From Pseudoselenomonas ruminantium (GTDB taxonomy: Bacteria; Bacillota; Negativicutes; Selenomonadales; Selenomonadaceae): DNA of 64,000 bases. Position 1 is the first letter of the stretch. Every line of letters starts with the position of its first letter. Both the position numbers and the translations under genes were made by a program. Shown piece after piece: positions 1 through 9,465 of this stretch. The DNA lies in NCBI RefSeq assembly GCF_900142515.1, contig NZ_FRBC01000015.1, positions 17,366-81,365 on the forward strand, in the 5' to 3' direction. The notes under the pieces are model-generated. The model searched no databases. It saw only the letters and a list, made by a program, of their open reading frames with translations, and had not been told where the DNA came from.

Positions 1-1821
1 CTTACGAGCATTTTTGGCTGCACGACCACGTACCGTACGGTCCAGGATAGTCTTACGCAGACGGATGTGTTCCGGCGTAACTTCTACCATTTCATCATTG
101 TTGATGTATTCAATAGCCTGTTCCAGAGAAAGGATTCTCGGCGGCGTCAGGCGGATTGCCTCATCAGAGGAAGACGTACGCATGTTGGATACGTTCTTCT
201 TCTTGCAGGGGTTGATATCGATATCGTTATCGCGGGAGTTCTCACCAACGATCATGCCTTCATAGACCTGCTCGCCCGGCTCGATGAACATCACGCCGCG
301 ATCCTGCAGGGAGAAGATACCATAACCAGTGGTTTCGCCCTGTTCGAAAGCAACCAGAGAACCACGGGTACGGCCCGGGATGTCGCCTTTGTACGGAGCA
401 TAGCCATGGAACACATGGTTCATGATACCGTTACCCTTCGTGCTCGTGAGGAGCTCGGAACGGAAACCAATCAGGCCACGGGCCGGAATCGTGAACTCGA
501 GGCGCATGTAACCAGCCGTCTCCGTCATGTTCGTGAGCTCAGCCTTACGGGTGCCGAGGCCTTCCATAACAGCGCCCATGTATTCCTGCGGCACTTCAAC
601 CGTCAGGTTCTCGATTGGTTCGCAGAGCTGGCCGTTGATGGTCTTGTATACAACTTCCGGCTTACCAACCTGCAGTTCATAGCCTTCACGGCGCATGGTT
701 TCGATCAGGATGGAGAGATGCAGCTCACCACGGCCAGAAACCTTGAATACATCGGCGGAATCCGTTTCTTCAACCTTCATGGCCACGTTGGTCTCGATTT
801 CCTTGAAGAGACGGTCACGGAGGTGACGGGACGTTACGAACTGACCTTCACGGCCAGCAAACGGACTCGTGTTGACACCAAAAGTCATGGACAGAGTCGG
901 CTCATCGATGTTGATGGTCGGCAGAGCTTCCGGATTTTCTGCATCTGCTACGGTGTAACCGATGGATACATCACCGAGACCAGTCAGGGCAACAATCTCA
1001 CCCATGCCAGCTGCCTCGGATTCTACACGCTGCAGGCCCTGATAGGTGAATACCTTGCCGATACGAGCCTTGGTCTCCTGGTCACCATTGATGATGGCAA
1101 CTGCCTGATTCGGTTTTGCCGTACCGCGGATGATACGGCCGATAGCCACGCGGCCTACGAAAGCATCGGATTCCAGCGTGGTAACCATCATCTGCAGAGG
1201 AGCGTCCGGATCACCATGGGGAGCCGGGATTTCCTTGACGATGGTTTCCATCAGCGGCTGCAGGTTGTCATTGTCATCATCCATGCTGTACTTGGCAATA
1301 CCATCACGAGCCGTAGCATAGATAACCGGGAAATCGAGCTGATCATCATCAGCATCCAGTTCCATGAAAAGTTCGAGAACTTCATCATAGACATCATCCA
1401 CACGCTGGTTCGGTTTATCAATCTTGTTGATAACCACGATCGGCTTCAGCTTCTGTTCCAAAGCCTTACGCAGAACGTACTTCGTCTGAGGCATCGGGCC
1501 TTCAAAGGCATCTACCAGCAGTACAACGCCGTCAACCATGTTAAGAACACGCTCAACTTCGCCGCCGAAGTCAGCATGGCCCGGGGTATCCACGATGTTG
1601 ATCTTGACACCGTTATACATAACAGCCGTGTTCTTGGACAGGATCGTGATGCCGCGCTCGCGCTCGATGTCGCCGGAGTCCATGACACGTTCAGCAACCT
1701 GCTCGTTGGAACGGAACACATGGCTCTGCTTCAGCATGCCATCAACCAAGGTCGTCTTACCATGGTCAACGTGAGCGATAATGGCAATGTTTCTCAAATT
1801 TTCATTGGTCGTCATACTCAT
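1..1821 (-). CDS. typA: Ribosome-associated GTPase TypA/BipA (3' end cut by window edge)
   Basis: Translational GTPase of the EF-G/LepA class that binds ribosomes and is used in stress and cold adaptation. Read on the minus strand the protein begins [11 protein letters not shown] and shows the G1 P-loop [10 protein letters not shown], the G2 region [11 protein letters not shown]3 [12 protein letters not shown] and G4 NKIDKP, then EF-G-like domains and the TypA-specific C-terminal part up to [13 protein letters not shown], where the window ends. 607 codons are visible against a usual length near 605-615, so only the last few residues are missing. The start ATG is chosen for an AGGAGG about 14 bases upstream; a second ATG two codons later would fit slightly better. 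Monocistronic as far as seen; xth lies upstream in the same direction. Confidence 0.95.
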   Translation of the reverse strand, partial: MSMTTNENLRNIAIIAHVDHGKTTLVDGMLKQSHVFRSNEQVAERVMDSGDIERERGITILSKNTAVMYNGVKINIVDTPGHADFGGEVERVLNMVDGVVLLVDAFEGPMPQTKYVLRKALEQKLKPIVVINKIDKPNQRVDDVYDEVLELFMELDADDDQLDFPVIYATARDGIAKYSMDDDNDNLQPLMETIVKEIPAPHGDPDAPLQMMVTTLESDAFVGRVAIGRIIRGTAKPNQAVAIINGDQETKARIGKVFTYQGLQRVESEAAGMGEIVALTGLGDVSIGYTVADAENPEALPTINIDEPTLSMTFGVNTSPFAGREGQFVTSRHLRDRLFKEIETNVAMKVEETDSADVFKVSGRGELHLSILIETMRREGYELQVGKPEVVYKTINGQLCEPIENLTVEVPQEYMGAVMEGLGTRKAELTNMTETAGYMRLEFTIPARGLIGFRSELLTSTKGNGIMNHVFHGYAPYKGDIPGRTRGSLVAFEQGETTGYGIFSLQDRGVMFIEPGEQVYEGMIVGENSRDNDIDINPCKKKNVSNMRTSSSDEAIRLTPPRILSLEQAIEYINNDEMVEVTPEHIRLRKTILDRTVRGRAAKNARK

Positions 1822-1943
1822 TTTAGTGTAATCTGCCTCCTAATATAAAACAAGAAAGGATACAAAAATGTATCCTCACTTCAACTCAACATAACATACA
1901 AATTTTATCCTAAGGCGCCTTCCCTGTCAAGGATTTTCTGACA

Positions 1944-2696
1944 TTATTCCAGTTCCAGCCCAACTGGGCAGTGGTCGCTGCCGAAAATCTCATTGTGGAT
2001 GGTCGCATCCTTGATCTTTTCCTGCATGCGCTTGGAAGCCACGAAATAATCAATGCGCCATCCGGCGTTGGTATCCCGGGCTTTCCTGAGATAGGACCAC
2101 CAGGTGTAGATCCCCGTACGCTCCGGATACAGGGTGCGGAAGGTATCGATAAAGCCAGCTTCCAGAAGCTCGCCAAACTTTGTCCGTTCCTCATCCGTAA
2201 AACCAGCATTATGATGATTTGTCTTGGGGTTCTTGAGGTCAATCTCCTGATGGGCCACATTCAAATCCCCACAAATGACCACGGGCTTCTTTTCATCCAG
2301 CTTCATTAAATATTCCCGGAAAGCGTCCTCCCATTCCATGCGGTAGGAAAGGCGCTCCAACTCCCGCTTGGAATTAGGCGTATAAACCGTCACCACAAAC
2401 ATTTCGGGAAACTCCAGGGTGATTACCCGGCCTTCATGGTCATGTTCCTCGATGCCCAGACCATAGGTGACGTTCAGCGGCTCGATGCGGGAGAACACCG
2501 CCGTGCCGGAATAGCCTTTTTTCTCGGCGCTGTTCCAGTACTGCTTATAGCCCGGCAGGTCCAAAATCGCCTGTTCCGGCTGCATCTTCGTTTCCTGCAG
2601 GCAGAACACATCAGCGTCCAGCTTGCAGAATGACTCCATAAATCCCTTTTTCAGACAGGCCCGCAGGCCATTGACATTCCAGGAAATTAACTTCAT
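1944..2696 (-). CDS. xth: Exodeoxyribonuclease III
   Basis: AP endonuclease / 3'-5' exonuclease of base-excision repair, cytoplasmic, Mg-dependent, of the endonuclease-exonuclease-phosphatase fold. 250 residues, normal for the bacterial ExoA/XthA family. Motifs seen: N-terminal SWNVNGLRA, metal-binding [18 protein letters not shown] and the C-terminal catalytic [11 protein letters not shown]. It starts with ATG immediately downstream of lepB (16 bases between them), same strand, so lepB-xth is probably one transcript. Nothing unusual. Confidence 0.95.
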   Translation of the reverse strand: MKLISWNVNGLRACLKKGFMESFCKLDADVFCLQETKMQPEQAILDLPGYKQYWNSAEKKGYSGTAVFSRIEPLNVTYGLGIEEHDHEGRVITLEFPEMFVVTVYTPNSKRELERLSYRMEWEDAFREYLMKLDEKKPVVICGDLNVAHQEIDLKNPKTNHHNAGFTDEERTKFGELLEAGFIDTFRTLYPERTGIYTWWSYLRKARDTNAGWRIDYFVASKRMQEKIKDATIHNEIFGSDHCPVGLELE

Positions 2697-2712
2697 CGTC
2701 TACGCCTCCCCA

Positions 2713-3234
2713 TTACGGCAACGTCTTGAACTGTCCCACTGGCCAGAATACCAGCATAGCCTTGCCCTTGATGAGATCCAGCGGCACAAAGCCCACATCG
2801 GCAAAGCGGCTGTCCTCGGAGTTATTGCGGTTATCCCCCATCACGAAGACCGTGCCTTTCGGTACTGTGGATTTCGGATATTCGCTACGAGTCGGTTCCA
2901 GGATATAATCCTCATTCAGGAGCTGGTCATTGACAAAGACCTTGCCCGCCTTGATTTCGATGGTATCACCAGCCGTGGCAATCACACGCTTGATGAAATC
3001 ACGGCTCCTGTCACGGGGATATTCAAACACGAGAATCTCATTTTTCTGAGGCTCACGGAAGTTGTAGATAAACTTATTGACCACCAGCCGTTCCTGAGAT
3101 TGGAGCGTCGGCCGCATGGACGGGCCATCCACGATATATAATTCCACGATGAACTCGCGGATAAAGAAAGCCAATACCACCGCAATGACGATGGAAATCA
3201 GCCAATCCTTTGCTTCTTCGCCTAATGAACTCAT
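2713..3234 (-). CDS. lepB: Signal peptidase I
   Basis: Membrane-anchored serine protease (S26) that removes signal peptides from exported proteins. 173 residues, the short Gram-positive type. One N-terminal transmembrane segment (residues about 12-30), then catalytic serine in GPSMRPTL (Ser39), catalytic lysine in IKRVIA (Lys82), and the conserved box GDNRNNSEDSR. An AGGAGG-like site lies just upstream of the ATG. It sits between rplS and xth on the minus strand; a strong terminator separates it from rplS. Confidence 0.95.
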   Translation of the reverse strand: MSSLGEEAKDWLISIVIAVVLAFFIREFIVELYIVDGPSMRPTLQSQERLVVNKFIYNFREPQKNEILVFEYPRDRSRDFIKRVIATAGDTIEIKAGKVFVNDQLLNEDYILEPTRSEYPKSTVPKGTVFVMGDNRNNSEDSRFADVGFVPLDLIKGKAMLVFWPVGQFKTLP

Positions 3235-3273
3235 AAAGGGTTCCTCCTCTTTTTGTATTTGCTTATCTTACGC

Positions 3274-3306
3274 AAAAAGTAGGGACTGCTCGGAAGCAGT
3301 CCCTAC
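3274..3306 (-). terminator. Rho-independent terminator after rplS
   Basis: On the minus strand a perfect 12-bp stem GTAGGGACTGCT / AGCAGTCCCTAC with a four-base loop is followed by TTTTT. It lies 12 bases beyond the rplS stop codon and ends that transcript before lepB. Confidence 0.9.
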
Positions 3307-3317
3307 CGTTACGCAGA

Positions 3318-3659
3318 TTAGCGTTTTTCTTTGATACGAGCAGCTTTACCCGTAAGGTTGCGCAGATAATAAAGTTTTGCACGACGGACAACACCGCGGC
3401 TAACAACTTCAATCTTAGCAATACGCGGAGAATGAACCGGGAACAGACGTTCTACGCCGATGCCGTAGGAAATACGACGAACGGTGAAAGTCTCACGAAC
3501 GCCAACGCCCTGACGAGCGATTACGCGGCCTTCGAATACCTGAATACGCTCACGGTTACCTTCGACGATCTTTGCATGTACGCGAACCTTGTCGCCAGGT
3601 GCAAAAACGGGAATGTCGCTGCGGAGCTGTTCTTTCTCCAGAGTCTCGATGATGTTCAT
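3318..3659 (-). CDS. rplS: 50S ribosomal protein L19
   Basis: Large-subunit protein at the 30S-50S interface. 113 residues, the family norm: [13 protein letters not shown] at the N-terminus, the signature [20 protein letters not shown] and the C-terminal KLYYLR...RIKEKR. The start ATG is set by a GGAGG 9 bases upstream; the frame is open further upstream but without a ribosome site. It has its own promoter and a terminator directly after the stop, so it is transcribed alone. Confidence 0.97.
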   Translation of the reverse strand: MNIIETLEKEQLRSDIPVFAPGDKVRVHAKIVEGNRERIQVFEGRVIARQGVGVRETFTVRRISYGIGVERLFPVHSPRIAKIEVVSRGVVRRAKLYYLRNLTGKAARIKEKR

Positions 3660-3661
3660 TT

Positions 3662-3761
3662 TTATTTTCCTCCTTAACCAGACGTTCGTGGCTGGCTCAT
3701 GCCAACTCAGAGGACCGCCCACATACCTAGATAGTTTACCATAAAAAAAATCCCCTATCAA
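3662..3761 (-). promoter_or_regulatory. rplS promoter and short leader
   Basis: On the minus strand TTGATA (3756-3761) and TAAACT (3733-3738) are separated by 17 bases. The leader of about 65 bases contains a small TGGC-ATGA-GCCA hairpin before the ribosome site. B. subtilis rplS has a known autoregulatory L19 leader; whether this is the same element I cannot say from sequence alone. Confidence 0.55.
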
Positions 3762-3790
3762 TACCTTGAGAAAATATTTTTTCACAAGAT

Positions 3791-3819
3791 TTGACCCGCC
3801 CCTGATCGGGAGGTATAAT
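3791..3819 (+). promoter_or_regulatory. Promoter of rqcH
   Basis: TTGACC (3791-3796), a 17-base spacer, and a consensus TATAAT (3814-3819), about 45 bases upstream of the rqcH start and divergent from the rplS promoter. Confidence 0.8.
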
Positions 3820-3863
3820 TGTAGTCAGTCTATATTTTATGGAAGAAAACAAGGAGAACAACT

Positions 3864-5627
3864 ATGAGTCTTGACGGCTTTTCCATGCGACCTCTGGTTC
3901 GTGAGCTGAATGACCAGCTCGCAGGCGGCCGCATCGATAAGATAACCCAACCCAATAAACAATCCATCATCCTGTCCATCCGGCAGCCGGGACAAAATCA
4001 TCAGCTGCATATCAGCATCAATTCCCAGAATCCTGCCGCTCATATCATGGAGAAGAATCTGGAAAATCCGCCGGAACCGCCAGTATTCTGCATGGTGCTC
4101 AGGAAACAGCTGGAAACCGGCCGCATTGCCGCTATCCGCCAGCACGGTCTCGACCGCCTGATCCTGATGGATATCGACTCCATCGCTGCTGGCGGCAAGA
4201 TTGTGACCAAAACGCTGGTCATGGAACTCATGGGCAAGTACAGCAACATCATCCTCGTACAGGATGGTGTCATCATCGATGCCCTGCGCAAGATTGGCAA
4301 CAACAGCAGCCGTGTGCGCACGGTACTGCCCGGCGATACTTATGAACTGCCACCCGGACAGGATAAACTCGACCTCTTCACCACGGATCTGGCTCAGGTC
4401 ATGGCGCGGATCAAGGAAGCAGACCAGGAAGAACGTCTCGACAAGGCTATCTTAGGTGCCTGCATGGGCTTTGGCCCCGTATCTGCCAAGGAAGTCTGCT
4501 TCTGTGCCGGCTTTGCCCCGAGTACCAGAATGCATACGCTGGACGAAGCTGACTTTCATTCCATAGAAACAGCACTGGACGAAATCCGTCAGGCCGCCAC
4601 CAACGAAGGAACAAAACCGGTGATCCTGCTGGACGAAAACCAGAAAGTGCTGGCCATGGCCTCCTTCCCCCTCCATTACCTGCCGCAGGCTGTCACACTG
4701 GACTTTGATACCATCAGCGCCATGCTGGAAAAAGCCAATGCACTGGCCGGCAGCTACGTACTCCCCGACAAAGATCGCTTCAAGAAATTGGTCAAAAACG
4801 AACTGCATCGGGCAGAAAACAAACTGGTAAAATTAGATGAAGAGATTGCCGCCGCGGAAAATGCCGAGGAATATAAAATCAAAGGCGACAATCTCATGAC
4901 TTATCAATACCAATATAATGACCATGAAGATGCCGAAATCACCGTGGCCAATATTTACAGTGAAACCGGTGAGGAAATCACGATTTCCTTAGACCAGCGC
5001 TTCACCATCATCCAGAATATGCAGCTCTGCTATAAGAAATATGACAAGCTCAAGCGGGCGCAGGAACTCCTGCAGGTACAGCGGCAGGAATGCGAAGCCT
5101 CCATCAGCTACCTCGAAAGCATTGAAGCTTCCCTCTCCGCTTCATCCAGCCTTGGCGAAATTGCCGAAATCCATAATGAACTCGTGGAAGGCGGTTATCT
5201 GCGGGAAAAACTCAAGCGCAAGAACAATGACAAGCCCTCCCATCCCTTCCGTTTCACCACGCCGGATGGCCTGCAGATTCTCGTGGGCAAGAACAACTAC
5301 CAGAACGATAAGCTGACCTGCAAGACCGCCAGCTTCAACGATACCTGGTTCCATACCCAGAATATCCCCGGCTCCCATGTGATCGTACGCAATGGCGGCG
5401 AAGAACTTAGCGAGGACAATATCCTGCTAGCCGCCAGCCTCGCCGCCCATTTCAGCAAGGCACAGGGTTCTTCCAAGGTTCCCGTGGACTATACGGAAAT
5501 CCGCTACGTCAAGAAACCTTCCGGCAGCAAACCGGGCTTTGTGATCTTCACCAACCAGAAAACTTTATATATCACTCCCGATGAACAGGAACTGGCCCCC
5601 ATCCTGGCCCAGGATCCTCAGCAATGA
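3864..5627 (+). CDS. rqcH: Ribosome-quality-control NFACT protein RqcH (Rqc2 homologue, fibronectin-binding family)
   Basis: Binds stalled 50S-peptidyl-tRNA complexes and recruits Ala-tRNA to tag the nascent chain; older annotation is fibronectin/fibrinogen-binding protein. 587 residues. NFACT-N domain at residues 1 to about 200 (SLDGFSMRPLVRELNDQL, LRKQLETGRI, ELMGKYSNIIL), helix-hairpin and coiled-coil middle (about 300-430), and the NFACT-R domain near the C-terminus (FTTPDGLQILVGKNNYQND, HTQNIPGSHVIVR). ATG preceded by AAGGAG. It stands alone on the plus strand with its own promoter. Confidence 0.9.
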   Translation: MSLDGFSMRPLVRELNDQLAGGRIDKITQPNKQSIILSIRQPGQNHQLHISINSQNPAAHIMEKNLENPPEPPVFCMVLRKQLETGRIAAIRQHGLDRLILMDIDSIAAGGKIVTKTLVMELMGKYSNIILVQDGVIIDALRKIGNNSSRVRTVLPGDTYELPPGQDKLDLFTTDLAQVMARIKEADQEERLDKAILGACMGFGPVSAKEVCFCAGFAPSTRMHTLDEADFHSIETALDEIRQAATNEGTKPVILLDENQKVLAMASFPLHYLPQAVTLDFDTISAMLEKANALAGSYVLPDKDRFKKLVKNELHRAENKLVKLDEEIAAAENAEEYKIKGDNLMTYQYQYNDHEDAEITVANIYSETGEEITISLDQRFTIIQNMQLCYKKYDKLKRAQELLQVQRQECEASISYLESIEASLSASSSLGEIAEIHNELVEGGYLREKLKRKNNDKPSHPFRFTTPDGLQILVGKNNYQNDKLTCKTASFNDTWFHTQNIPGSHVIVRNGGEELSEDNILLAASLAAHFSKAQGSSKVPVDYTEIRYVKKPSGSKPGFVIFTNQKTLYITPDEQELAPILAQDPQQ

Positions 5628-5647
5628 ATAAACAACGAAATGCAAAA

Positions 5648-5704
5648 AAATTCCCCTAAGGAACTACAAAACCGATATCCGTTCGTACGTTCCTCAGGGA
5701 ATAA
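5648..5704 (-). terminator. Terminator of the MetQNI / Fe-S protein operon
   Basis: Inverted repeat TTCCCTGAGGAAC / GTTCCTTAGGGGAA with a loop of about 24 bases; on the minus strand the second arm is followed by TTTTTTT. It closes the operon that starts near 11.7 kb. Confidence 0.7.
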
Positions 5705-5719
5705 GCAGGAGAGTGTATA

Positions 5720-6517
5720 TCAGGCTATAACCTGACCGGCATCTGCAGCGCCGAAATCCCGGCAATGCAAGATGCCTTTTTTGCTGATCGCCTCCTTTCC
5801 ATATCTGCCCTTATCCTCGCCTACCGGACAGGCGGCAATGCAGCGACCGCAGGGATAATGGAACTCCTGTTTGAGCCGCTGATGGCAGAGTGCACATTTA
5901 TGCTTATCCATGCGGGCGATGATCTGCCCCTTGACTGGGGAGAACACCTGCATGGGACAGGCCTTGACGCAGATCTTGCAGCCCAGGCAGATATCTTCTT
6001 TGAGCATCTTATCTGCGGGCAGGTCGGCGTCCGTAATCACGGACACCAGCCGGATGCGGGAGCCGTATTTCTTCGTCAGCAGGGTGTGGTTCATGCCCAC
6101 CGTGCCCAATCCCGCATAAAGCCCCGCCAATACCTGGGAAAAAGCCGCTTCGGGCCGCTTCACGAGCGCCGATATATCCCCGTAGCAATCCCGGGGAAAG
6201 AAATGGGCCCGGTAACCTTCCTCATTGAGAAAGTTCGCGATGCGATAGGCGGCATGATCCAACAGACGGTTGGTCGTATTATATAACTCCGAATAAACTA
6301 CGGAAGGGGTTGTCTCAATCATCGAAGGAAAGATCTGCATGCCCATGACGATGACATTGCGGCTCCAGGGCCAGATGTTCTGGGGCCAGAAGTCCGGACT
6401 CTGATGAGGCTCCTGCTCCCAGCGTTCCACAGGAGCTATCCCCAGCATATTGATATCCATGGCCTTGGCCCGGCGTTTGATCTTTTCCTTCAGCTTAACC
6501 CGGTCTGACCTGGGCAT
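5720..6517 (-). CDS. Epoxyqueuosine-reductase-like 4Fe-4S protein
   Basis: 265-residue iron-sulfur protein of the fold shared by the N-terminal part of epoxyqueuosine reductase and reductive dehalogenases. Two ferredoxin-type motifs near the C-terminus, CLGCKICVKACPMQVF and CALCHQRLKQ...CGRCIAACPVG, give two 4Fe-4S clusters; upstream of them are SALVKRPEAAF and GLGTVGMNH motifs of this family. The ATG at 6517 lies 7 bases from AGGAGG; an ATG two codons earlier is too close. It is the last gene of the operon that carries methionine uptake and a methionine gamma-lyase-like enzyme, 12 bases after the latter. Possible roles are electron supply or corrinoid reduction; the sequence does not decide. 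Confidence 0.75.
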   Translation of the reverse strand: MPRSDRVKLKEKIKRRAKAMDINMLGIAPVERWEQEPHQSPDFWPQNIWPWSRNVIVMGMQIFPSMIETTPSVVYSELYNTTNRLLDHAAYRIANFLNEEGYRAHFFPRDCYGDISALVKRPEAAFSQVLAGLYAGLGTVGMNHTLLTKKYGSRIRLVSVITDADLPADKMLKEDICLGCKICVKACPMQVFSPVKGQIIARMDKHKCALCHQRLKQEFHYPCGRCIAACPVGEDKGRYGKEAISKKGILHCRDFGAADAGQVIA

Positions 6518-6529
6518 ATCCATTCCTCC

Positions 6530-7723
6530 TCAAATCTTTGCCAATGCTGCATCGAGTTCTGCGATGATGTCTTCCACCTGTTCCAGCCCCACAGACAGGC
6601 GCAGCTGCCCTAAGGTAATGCCTGCCGCCGCCAGGTCCGCCGGCGGATAAAAGCGATGGGAGGTCTTGGCCGCATAGGAAAGCGTGGTAGCCGTCCCCGC
6701 CAGGCTGGGTACGTATTTGATTGTCGGCAGTTCCCGGATAACAGTAGCCGCCTCCTGCTCGCCACCTTTGAGATTAAAGCTCAGCATGCCGCCGTAAAGC
6801 CCCGGGGCAAACTGGGCCGTGGCCCGCTTGTAGCTGGGTGATGAGGGCAGGCCGGGATAAAAGACCTTCTCGATCTTGGGATGTTTTTCCAGGAACTCTG
6901 CCACCTGCAGGGCATTGCGGGAATGCGCCGTCACCCGGAGATTCAGGGTGCGCAGGCTCCGGGCCAGCAGCCAGCTATCCTCGGCTCCCAGCACCGCCCC
7001 GTAAAGAGTCAGTGTCTTATGGATCTTATCGATAAGTTCCTGCGAGCCTGCCGCAGCGCCGCCCACGATATCACTATGGCCGCCCAGATATTTCGTAGCA
7101 CTGTAGAGCACCACATCAGCCCCCAAGGCCGCGGGTTTGACCACCACCGGCGTGGCAAAGGTGTTGTCCACTAAAAAGAGCAGGTCATGCTCATGAGCTG
7201 TTTTGGCCACCGCAGTCAAGTCCGGTACTTCCATCAAAGGATTACAGATGGATTCCGTATAGATGAGTTTCGTCTCCGGCCGGATAAAGTCTGCGATATT
7301 TTCATGCAGGAAATCCACGAAGGTCACGCTGACACCGAACCGGGCCAGTTCGTTCGCTAAAAAATCATGGACGCCGCCATAGAGCACCGGCGAGGAAATG
7401 ATATGGTCGCCCTGCTGCACAAAGGTCAGGATACTCAGGGCAATGGCCGACATGCCCGATGAAAACACCAGGGCGGCTTCCGTCTCATCAGCGGCGGCAA
7501 TGATCTCGCTCACCGCCTCCGTGTTGGGATGCTTGATGCGGCTGTAGATATAGCCATCATCCTCCCCCTCATAGATGCGGTCCACCGAAGGCACATCATC
7601 AAAGGCAAAGACCGAAGTACGGTAGATGGGCAGCACCTCCGGCACGGAGGAAGATTTGGCTACCTGCTTGTAGAACTGCCCATCCCCGGTATGATTCAGA
7701 CTGGTATTCAGATTTTTTCCCAT
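6530..7723 (-). CDS. Cys/Met-metabolism PLP enzyme, methionine gamma-lyase-like
   Basis: Pyridoxal-phosphate enzyme of the trans-sulfuration family, 397 residues. PLP lysine in YSATKYLGGHSD, phosphate-binding SSGMSAI, aspartate in LVDNTFATP, and the C-terminal substrate carboxylate region LRLSVGLEQVEDI. Methionine gamma-lyase (releasing methanethiol, 2-oxobutyrate and ammonia) is favoured because it sits directly downstream of the methionine transporter metNIQ; a cystathionine or homocysteine gamma-lyase/synthase cannot be excluded. Note that the position after the loop Tyr reads YGGVH rather than the YGCT seen in the best-known lyases. GGGGGA lies 7 bases before the chosen ATG. Confidence 0.8.
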   Translation of the reverse strand: MGKNLNTSLNHTGDGQFYKQVAKSSSVPEVLPIYRTSVFAFDDVPSVDRIYEGEDDGYIYSRIKHPNTEAVSEIIAAADETEAALVFSSGMSAIALSILTFVQQGDHIISSPVLYGGVHDFLANELARFGVSVTFVDFLHENIADFIRPETKLIYTESICNPLMEVPDLTAVAKTAHEHDLLFLVDNTFATPVVVKPAALGADVVLYSATKYLGGHSDIVGGAAAGSQELIDKIHKTLTLYGAVLGAEDSWLLARSLRTLNLRVTAHSRNALQVAEFLEKHPKIEKVFYPGLPSSPSYKRATAQFAPGLYGGMLSFNLKGGEQEAATVIRELPTIKYVPSLAGTATTLSYAAKTSHRFYPPADLAAAGITLGQLRLSVGLEQVEDIIAELDAALAKI

Positions 7724-7742
7724 ATTCATTCCCCCTGCGTAA

Positions 7743-8420
7743 TCAATGTGTGTTCTTCGCGGCCAGCCGGTTGCCCAGGAACTGGATCAGGCAGACGATA
7801 GCCACCAGCACGATGACCGTGCCCACAGTCACATCCTCCTGAAAGCGGTTGTGGCCATAGCGGATGGCAAAGTCACCGAGACCGCCAGCTCCTACCGCCC
7901 CGGCCATGGCCGTGAGGCCAATCAGGCTGATGGTGGTAAGTGTCGTAGCCCGCACCAAAGGCGCAATGCTTTCCCGCAGATAGACCTTGAAGATCACTTC
8001 CCAGGGACTAAGCCCCATGGCCTGCGCTGCTTCGATAACCCCGGTGCCGATTTCCGTCAGCGCCGATTCCACCTGCCGGGAGAAGAAGGGCACAATGCCA
8101 AAGACCAGCGGGATGATGGCGCCCTTCACACCAATGCCCGTGCCCACCACGATCCTGGTGACGGGCAGGAGCAATGTCAATAAGATAATGAAGGGAATGG
8201 AACGGAAGGTATTGATGGCCTTGTCGATGAACTGATAGACCTCCCGGCGTTCCAATATGCCGCCGGGCTGGGTGACGATCAAGGTCACCCCGAGAATGAT
8301 GCCCAAAACAAAGGATATGCCCCCGGAAATTCCCACCATCACGAAAGTATCGATAATCGCCTGATAGAACTCAGGCAATTTCTGCATAAGGTTTGGAAAC
8401 AACAGATTCAGCAGTTCCAT
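7743..8420 (-). CDS. metI: Methionine ABC transporter permease MetI
   Basis: Inner-membrane permease of the methionine uptake (MUT) ABC family, 225 residues with five predicted membrane segments. The EAA loop that contacts the ATPase is seen as EAAQAMGLSPWEVIFKVYL; FRSIPFIILL and GAVGAGGLGDFAIRYG are family motifs. The start is set by GGAGG 9-14 bases upstream and gives a 50-base overlap with the end of metN, which is longer than usual but suggests translational coupling. Confidence 0.93.
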   Translation of the reverse strand: MELLNLLFPNLMQKLPEFYQAIIDTFVMVGISGGISFVLGIILGVTLIVTQPGGILERREVYQFIDKAINTFRSIPFIILLTLLLPVTRIVVGTGIGVKGAIIPLVFGIVPFFSRQVESALTEIGTGVIEAAQAMGLSPWEVIFKVYLRESIAPLVRATTLTTISLIGLTAMAGAVGAGGLGDFAIRYGHNRFQEDVTVGTVIVLVAIVCLIQFLGNRLAAKNTH

Positions 8421-9447
8421 CTTTGATTACCTCCACATCCACATTACGCTGGCTCACATATTTCAAGGCCTGCTTCAACTGGCCTCTGCCTCCCTTGATG
8501 ATGGCCACGGTGCCGCCCAAAGGTTTCCCCTCGACCAGCTCCACATCACTGAACAGGATATTCACCGTCACCTCGAATTTCCTGGAAATATACGAAATCA
8601 GGGGCTCCGATACATTGGTTTCCTGATAGCGCATCTTTACCAGCTGTTCATCATGGTCAAGCGCCACGATCTCGGTCTTGTCCTCAATAAGCTGATAGAT
8701 TTCCGACAGATTGGAAGTGGTATGGATGAAGTTGCGCGTGATTTCCTGCACGGGATGAGCAAAGAGCGAATACACGGTGTTTTCCTCCACCACCCGTCCA
8801 TGTTCCATGACCGCCACCCGATGGCAGAGTTTCTTGATGACATCCATCTCATGGGTGATGACCACCACAGTGATGCCCAGCTCCGTATTCAGCCGGGCCA
8901 GGAGTTTCAAAATGGATTTCGTGGTCTGGGGGTCCAAGGCACTGGTGGCCTCATCGCAGAGCAGGATTTCCGGGTCAGTAGCCAGCGCTCTGGCAATAGC
9001 CACCCGCTGCTTCTGCCCGCCGGAAAGCTGGGAAGGATAGGCTGCCGCCCGGTCCTCCAGCTCCACAAAAGCCAGCAGTTCATTTACCTTCCGGGCAATC
9101 TCTTCTTTGGATAAACCGCTGTTTTCAATGGGCAGGGCAACATTCTGCGCCACGGTACGGGAGGGCATCAGATTGAACTGCTGGAAAATCATGCCGATTT
9201 TCTTGCGCTGTTCCCGCAATTCCTTCGGAGATAATGTCAGCATATCCACACCGCCCACAATGACGCGGCCGGAGGTAGGACGCTCCAAAAGATTGATGCA
9301 GCGCACCAGGGTGGATTTACCAGCCCCGGAGAAACCGATAATGCCATAAATCTCCTTATCCTCAATGGTCAGGTTCACATCGCGAACCGCCGTGACCTCC
9401 TTATCTTTCAGCTTGAATGTCTTGTTGATATCTTTCAGTACAATCAT
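8371..9447 (-). CDS. metN: Methionine ABC transporter ATP-binding protein MetN
   Basis: ATPase of the methionine importer, 358 residues: Walker A GFSGAGKSTL, Q-loop QQFNLMPSRT, signature LSGGQKQRVAIARAL, Walker B ILLCDEATSALDP, H-loop VVITHEM. The C-terminal region from about residue 265 is the NIL/C2 regulatory domain that binds methionine and causes trans-inhibition in E. coli MetN. The ATG at 9447 follows GAGGTG by 6 bases. Gene order metQ-metN-metI, in the direction of transcription. Confidence 0.95.
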   Translation of the reverse strand: MIVLKDINKTFKLKDKEVTAVRDVNLTIEDKEIYGIIGFSGAGKSTLVRCINLLERPTSGRVIVGGVDMLTLSPKELREQRKKIGMIFQQFNLMPSRTVAQNVALPIENSGLSKEEIARKVNELLAFVELEDRAAAYPSQLSGGQKQRVAIARALATDPEILLCDEATSALDPQTTKSILKLLARLNTELGITVVVITHEMDVIKKLCHRVAVMEHGRVVEENTVYSLFAHPVQEITRNFIHTTSNLSEIYQLIEDKTEIVALDHDEQLVKMRYQETNVSEPLISYISRKFEVTVNILFSDVELVEGKPLGGTVAIIKGGRGQLKQALKYVSQRNVDVEVIKDGTAESVVSKPYAEIA

Positions 9448-9465
9448 CCCTGCCACCTCATTTCA

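Noticed and set aside
67..1848. 593-codon open frame on the plus strand
   Set aside because: It is antisense to typA, whose minus-strand product has all GTPase motifs; the plus frame is open only because of codon bias.
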